A program made the position numbers and the translations under genes. A stretch of 37,043 bases of DNA from Cochliopodium minus (lineage: Eukaryota; Discosea; Himatismenida; Cochliopodiidae). A model generated the notes under the pieces. The model ran no database searches and was not told the DNA's origin. It saw nothing but the letters and a program-made list of their open reading frames with translations. Position 1 is the first letter of the stretch. Every line of letters begins with the position of its first letter. Shown here piece by piece: positions 31,946-37,043 of this stretch. The stretch spans positions 27,895 to 64,937 of the forward strand of contig JAMYWO010000139.1 of the NCBI GenBank assembly GCA_024220525.1. Direction: 5' to 3'.

Positions 31946-34614
31946 TTAATTTTGATTATAATTGTTCCATTTAGTATTTTTTTCATGTTTTTCGTTAGAT
32001 TTCCAAGAGTTTCTTGGTTTTTCACTCACCTCGCTCATGTTGACCTCTATTTCTTTATCATAATTTTTATTTATTTTCCAAATCACAATTGAAGAGATCA
32101 GAATGATCAAAATTGATCCACCAACAGCTCCAATAACAATTCCAACAATTGCCCCTGTTGATAATCCTAAAAACAAAATAAGTTTGTGTTACAAAAATGA
32201 GTTATAAAAAAAATAAAAATAAAAAATAATTAAAAATTAATAAAAATAAAATATGATTTTACCTTTACAGTTCGATCCCAAAGTCGATGAAAGTGAAGCA
32301 GAAAGTGTACCTTGTTGGTTGTTCAATGTTGATCCAATTCTATCACATTTATTGTTTCTGTATGTTGGTTTTACGGTGAATTGAGAACTTGTAAAGTTGA
32401 GTGTTTGAGTACAATTATAATTCAACAATAAAATAGATGTGTTTCCATTTTGAGGTTTTTGTTCTAAAACCAAACTAATATTTCCATTTAATGTGACACA
32501 ACCATTAACATTTAAAGAAGCACTCTTTTCGTTGTTATTCGGTGACAAAACAATAGTGATAGTTGAGTTTGAAGTTTGATTGAAATCTCCTTGAATTACC
32601 ACACTTGTTCCATTTAATATTGCCGATTCACTTATTGTTGTTATGTTTGAAAATTTGTTGGAAAAAGAATAAGACCATGTATTCCCAACCAAAATACAAG
32701 AAATATTAAATTGAGATGAATCAAAAATGATTCCTTGCCTTCCACAATTTTCACAATCAGGAACATTATACAAACAATTTGGGCTATCTGTTGGAATCGT
32801 TGATGAAGGAATACTTGTTAATGGAGATGTTGTGATAGGCTCGATAGTAGGATTTGGAGAAGAAGGAATATTTGTTGATGGAGAAATTGTGGTTGGTCCA
32901 AATGTTGCTAAAATTGTAGATGGTGTAATTGTTGAAGGAATGATAGTTGAAACGAAAGCTGTTGATGGAGATATTGTTGTAGGAATATTGGTTGATGGGA
33001 AATTAGTAGAAGGTATAGACGTAGAAGGATTCACTGTTGAACAGTTAAAAGGAGTACCAGGAACATATTGATATTCACTCCTTAAGTGAGTTCCATCCCA
33101 AATGTCACATTGATTAAATGTGTTATTTATAGCAGAACCAAGAGCAGCAAAAGTACTAGTATGAATTGGAACACTTCCGTCTGAAGAAGTCCCATTACCA
33201 ATAGCTAGAATTGAAGTGGTGTTGAAATAAAAAACATTTGTGAAACTCAGTGAACTTAAAACTTGAGGTGTGGTGTAATTATCAACCGAACCAATCACAT
33301 ATCCAAAAGTACTTACATCTGAATTAGTAGAAGCATTCATTAAACTAGATGCAGAATAACTGTTGGTAATTATAACAAATGAATTGTTGCTGCAGTATTG
33401 TAATCTTCCAAATAATCCTCCGACTGAAGAATTTCCGCTCACAATTGCTTTGGAATAAATGTTACTTATCAAACTAGGATAACTGTAATAAAACTGTCCT
33501 ATCCCCGAAAATCCTCCTGCATTGTTTCCCTTTGTTTCCACAGAAACTGTAGAAAGAGAATAAACTTGGTCTATTTGGGAAGAACCCAAAAACAATCCAA
33601 AAATGGCTCCTGCTGAACTTGAAGATGTCATAATTTTTCCACTGATCACTCCACATCGACTCATGTTACAATTAAAACAATATCCACTGATTCCTAGAAT
33701 TCTTAGTTGAAATGTCAGTTTTAGGTTAAAAAAATAATTTTTACCTCCAGCAGTATTCAATGACGTAACTGTAACCGCACTTGGATTTGAAGTTATTCCC
33801 ATATAAAAACAATTTTTGTAAGTTGTTCCTTGTTCAGAAACTCCACTTAATCCTCCTGCATTGGATCCACCAGAAGCTAAGAAAATATTTTAACCCAAAA
33901 TCTAATCAAATATTATTTTAATTTTACCTGAAACGTAAGTATTTTGAACGATCGAATCCAAAAAAGTTCCTCCAAGAGATCTTCCCACTTCGATAATTCA
34001 ATTCACATTTATTATAAAAAAATAAAATTATTATATCCTCTCATCTATTTTACCTAATCCCCCAACGATACACTTTCCGGTTATATTGTTAAATGAACTC
34101 CCTCCATTAGTATTATTCAAAATCAAATTTTTTATTGTCCCTGATCCTTCGCCAACCAATGAACCAACATAGTATGCATTGGGTGCATTTATCAATATAT
34201 TCTAATTAAAAATCATTTTATTTTAATATATTAATTAATACCCCGCTTCAAAACTATTTAATAAATTATTAATTAATTTTATTTTACGAGTAAAGTGAAA
34301 TTTTTGAAAGTAAAGCCACTGCCATATCCAAAGATTCCAACTCCATTTGTTAAATTGGTATTGATGTTGATATTCTTTATTTTGAATCCTTGTCCATCTA
34401 TTTGCCCTTGGAAAGTATTTGTTGAATCACCTATTGGGAAGGAATTAACCATACAATCGATATCTGCTATCATTACATAAGAAACTGTGCTATTATTCAA
34501 AACCACATTCGTCAAATCATTACAATTAGAAATTGTGGCTTGTGTATTGATTATTGTGACCCATGTGAATAAAAGAATCATATATTTGAGATTCATTGAA
34601 ATGATTGATATCAT
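31946..34614 (-). CDS. GLUG-repeat / PST-rich type I membrane surface protein, copy 3 (intact)
   Basis: Six exons (complement 34288-34614, 34054-34201, 33928-33987, 33745-33876, 32263-33693, 31946-32166) give 772 residues in phase. A second in-frame ATG at 34596 would give a more typical signal peptide (MNLKYMILLFTWVTI). Order of parts: IADIDC...FPIGDSTNTFQG, GLUG-like units (IVGGLVGR, NAGGLSG, GISGYCFNC, SAGAIFG, VGGLFGRL), a shorter PST stalk than copy 1, the CLYNVPDCENCG domain with many N-glycosylation sites, a membrane helix (AIVGIVIGAVGGSILIILISS) and the tail KPRNSWKSNEK...KWNN shared with copy 1. It lies 80 bp upstream of copy 2 on the same strand, a tandem pair. Confidence 0.85.
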
Positions 34615-34743
34615 TTAAAATAATTTTTTTTTTTTTTTATATTTTATTCCAATAATAAAGGGTTTTGAGTTTACAAGGCAAATCTATAGACTCTTTTTCA
34701 AAAAGGGATTAATTTACCGGTTAATTTTCATTAAATTTAAATT

Positions 34744-36596
34744 TTATTTTTTATTTTTGTTCAATAATCTCACCAAAGAGGAATAAATCTCTTGGGAAGA
34801 TTGATCTTTGGGAACATCACCATATTCGACACAAAGGTTGTTGAGAATGCCCAAAAAGTTCTTGAGGGGAGAAGTCAAGGATTTCTCGAGCATAGAAATG
34901 GTCTCCCTCTTGTTTTCGACGTCTCTCTCCAAAAGATGGATTTTATCGAGAAACTCAATCGAAGGTTTGAACCAAGGATGTTCCATAACTTGTTCGAGAG
35001 TGGGTCTTTCGTTGGGATCAGACATGAGCAAAGATGAAATGAGATCTACGACGTTCTTGCTGAAATAAGAAGGGAAGGATGGCTTGTCTTTCTGTTCTAT
35101 GGTGGAGTACTTTTCGGAATTGGAAAAGGGGAGGTCCTTGGAGAGAAGGAAATAGAGAATGACTCCTACTGAATAAAGATCTGCGACCAATGGGTTGTAT
35201 TCTCCGTGAAGCTTTTGTGAGAAAATTTCTGGTGCCTTTTTTTTTAATTTTATGGGAAAAAAAAAATTAAACGAATTCAAAAGAAAAAATTTTTTTTTTG
35301 CCATAAAATTTGGTGTTCCAACAATTGTTTTGGTGTAATTTTTGTCATGACCAAGTTTTTTTGAAAATCCAAAATCTTTTGGGATTAAATACATTGTTAA
35401 AAATAATAGAAAAAAAAAAGTACCAATTAACTTTATTTTGCCATCTTGATTTATCATTATATTCTAAAATAATAAAAATATTACGTTCACTAATTTTATA
35501 TTGTTAAGAAAATAGTTGTTCATTAATTTACATCTAACTTTAGATCTCTATGAAAAATTTTCATTTCGGACATGTATTTCAAAGTTCTCAAAATTTGAGA
35601 AATGATGACTTTAGATTCTAAAACACCATGAGCGATAAAATAAATTTCAAAGTCCATCAAAAAAAGAAAATTTTTTTTACCATCTTCACTTAAGTGCCCT
35701 TTGATACTATTCAAATGATCCATCAATGTTCCACCAGGGATGAACTCGAGTAAGATCATGTTTTTGGATTTGATGACTCCATATATCTTGATGACATTTT
35801 CATGTTTCAAATCTTTCAAAATCTGTAACTCATTGAGATCAATGTTTATGTTATTTGTTTTTTTTGCTGCTATTGGCTTGAAATCATGGATGAATCCTAA
35901 ATAGATGTTAGCATGTGTTCCTTTGCCCAATATCAGATCTGTTTCTATCATTATGTTTTCTTCTAATTTCACTTCATTTTTAAAGGATAGATATTTGAAA
36001 AATTTGGACCATTCATCTATCCTTTTGTTTTTATTTGAATCATATGTGCTTTTGAATAGCTGTTTTATATTGTATATGGTGTGTTTATTCTTTGATTTAT
36101 AGATGCTTTTTACAAATTCTGAGAGGATTATAGGCTCCACATCTTTTTTATCTTTCATTAATGTTGCGAAAATCAAAGGACTATCTGGTTGTATAAATTT
36201 AGGTTAAATTTATTAATAACTTTAATTATTCTTTATACCTTTGACATTTGATGTTACATTAAATATTTCTTTATAATTCATCACACTAGATTTTAATGAA
36301 TGTTCCAATAATTTAAAGGTTGAATCCAAAATTTCTTTTTGATCTGTTGAATTGTTGATGATATATTTGTTTTTTATGAAATATTCTTTATCATTAATAC
36401 TTTTGTTTGTATTATTCATTTTATTTTTCTTTTTCAATTTTTTTTCATATTTATGAAATGTAAATGGTAAAATATATCTTGACCAATTTATTTCAGATTT
36501 GGTTCCTATTTCATTAAATATGTTGAATATTGTAAAATAATAGAGAATATTTTTTTTTTTGATCAAAATTTGAGAAAGATTATCATTCATATTCAT
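34744..36596 (-). CDS. Protein kinase with N-terminal extension
   Basis: Six exons (complement 36239-36596, 35681-36184, 35532-35617, 35424-35463, 35302-35375, 34744-35235) encode 517 residues. The first 195 residues are an Asn/Lys-rich extension I do not recognise. The kinase domain (about 199-450) has the glycine loop LGKGTHANIYLG (from 205), Lys in AAKKT, HRD at 310-312 followed by LKLDN, DFG at 330-332, GTPNFMAPE and DLYSVGVILYFLL, so it should be active, Ser/Thr type. A helical tail of about 70 residues follows. Two introns (54 and 69 nt) are multiples of three without stops; removing them is needed to form KIKLIDFG and NFMAPEIF. The 69-nt one is GC-AG. The kinase family is unassigned. 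Confidence 0.85.
35236..35301 (-). other. GC-AG intron in the kinase gene
   Basis: On the minus strand the exon ends ...CCAAATTTTATG and the intron begins GCAAAA and ends AAAAG before GCACCAGAA. There is no GT at this donor. Removal gives the invariant NFMAPE. The intron is 66 nt with no in-frame stop, so retention would insert 22 residues rather than truncate. Confidence 0.75.
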
Positions 36597-36930
36597 TTAA
36601 AGTATCCAAATCAACCATATTTTTTCAAAAAAGATATATTGATGAGATCCTTTTTATTGAGGAGATTTTAGATTTTTTTTTTTATTTTTTCAGTTAAAAA
36701 GAATAGAAACCACAAAATAAATTTGTGATTTTATTTGTATTTGTTTATACAAAAAATGAAACATCAAAGAAGAGGATAAACAATTCACAATCTTTTTTGT
36801 TTCAGTTTTTATAAAATTTAAAGTGATCAACCACAAATATATTTTTTTTATTCTAAATCATTTCTCATTTCAAATTCAATAAAAATAAAAAAAAAAAATC
36901 AAACTTTTTTAAAAAACAAAAATTGATTAA
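36597..36930. promoter_or_regulatory. Divergent intergenic region, kinase / actin
   Basis: This 334-bp spacer separates the kinase start (minus) from the actin start (plus). It is AT-rich with several T and A runs (for example 36677-36689 and 36887-36898). As the upstream region of actin it should hold a strong promoter, but I cannot point to a specific element. No gene or RNA is apparent. Confidence 0.4.
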
Positions 36931-37043
36931 ATGGAAGGAGAAGTATCTGCATTGGTTATTGATAATGGTTCTGGTATGGTTAAAGCTGGATTTGCTGGAG
37001 ATGATGCTCCAAGAGCTGTATTCCCATCTATTGTTGGAAGACC
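36931..37043 (+). CDS. Actin, N-terminal 37 residues (continues beyond window)
   Basis: The open frame starts ATGGAAGGAGAAG and runs to the window edge. It reads [20 protein letters not shown] then [18 protein letters not shown], which is the conserved actin N-terminus with the phosphate-binding loop DNGSG. Position 17 is Val where many amoebal actins have Cys. The acidic start (MEGE) is conventional-actin-like. No intron is seen in the visible part. Confidence 0.97.
   Translation, partial: MEGEVSALVIDNGSGMVKAGFAGDDAPRAVFPSIVGR

Overview
This is nuclear DNA from an AT-rich, intron-rich protist. Coding exons are short and separated by small introns made mostly of A and T runs. All three stop codons (TAA, TAG, TGA) end genes here, so the code is standard. 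The gene content suggests an amoeboid cell, amoebozoan- or heterolobosean-like: actin, a LisH-RasGEF, a BAR-RhoGAP protein, an Arf GTPase and large Thr/Ser-rich surface proteins. I cannot name the species. An apparent U12-type AT-AC intron argues against Dictyostelium itself. No tRNA, rRNA, CRISPR array or transposon was recognised.

Layout from the left: a 3'-partial minus-strand gene with a prolyl-tRNA-synthetase-type anticodon-binding domain (113-1896); an SLC35E3-like transporter (minus); a GLUG-repeat/PST-rich surface protein (plus, 4363-7229); a 17-exon BAR-RhoGAP-C2-ankyrin protein (minus, 7317-13514); a YihX-like HAD hydrolase diverging from it across 49 bp; an Arf GTPase (minus); a Cgr1/CCDC86-like protein (plus); Trm82/WDR4 (minus); a UBE2E-like ubiquitin-conjugating enzyme (minus); a TRAP-beta-like protein (plus); an MMTAG2-like protein (minus); and a LisH-RasGEF (plus, 21865-25164).

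From about 25.3 kb every gene is on the minus strand until the last: an RCC1-repeat protein lacking its 5' end, a ZIP metal transporter lacking its 3' end, a small dual-specificity phosphatase, two more copies of the GLUG/PST surface protein, and a protein kinase. The 5' end of an actin gene (plus) closes the window. The RCC1 and ZIP genes meet at a single N (26323) between two different 7-bp repeats, so the assembly is unreliable there.

The gene models were built by hand. Exons were joined so that reading phase is kept at every junction and family motifs are restored, such as the kinase DFG, the phosphatase HC(x5)R and the Arf P-loop. The main points of interest are the AT-AC intron in the RasGEF gene, a GC-AG intron in the kinase gene, the BAR-RhoGAP-C2-ankyrin architecture, the anticodon-binding domain without a synthetase core before it, and a three-member surface-protein family in which one copy is frameshifted and two share a nearly identical 3' segment. 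Most genes look like housekeeping or signalling genes lying side by side; nothing shows that they form one pathway.
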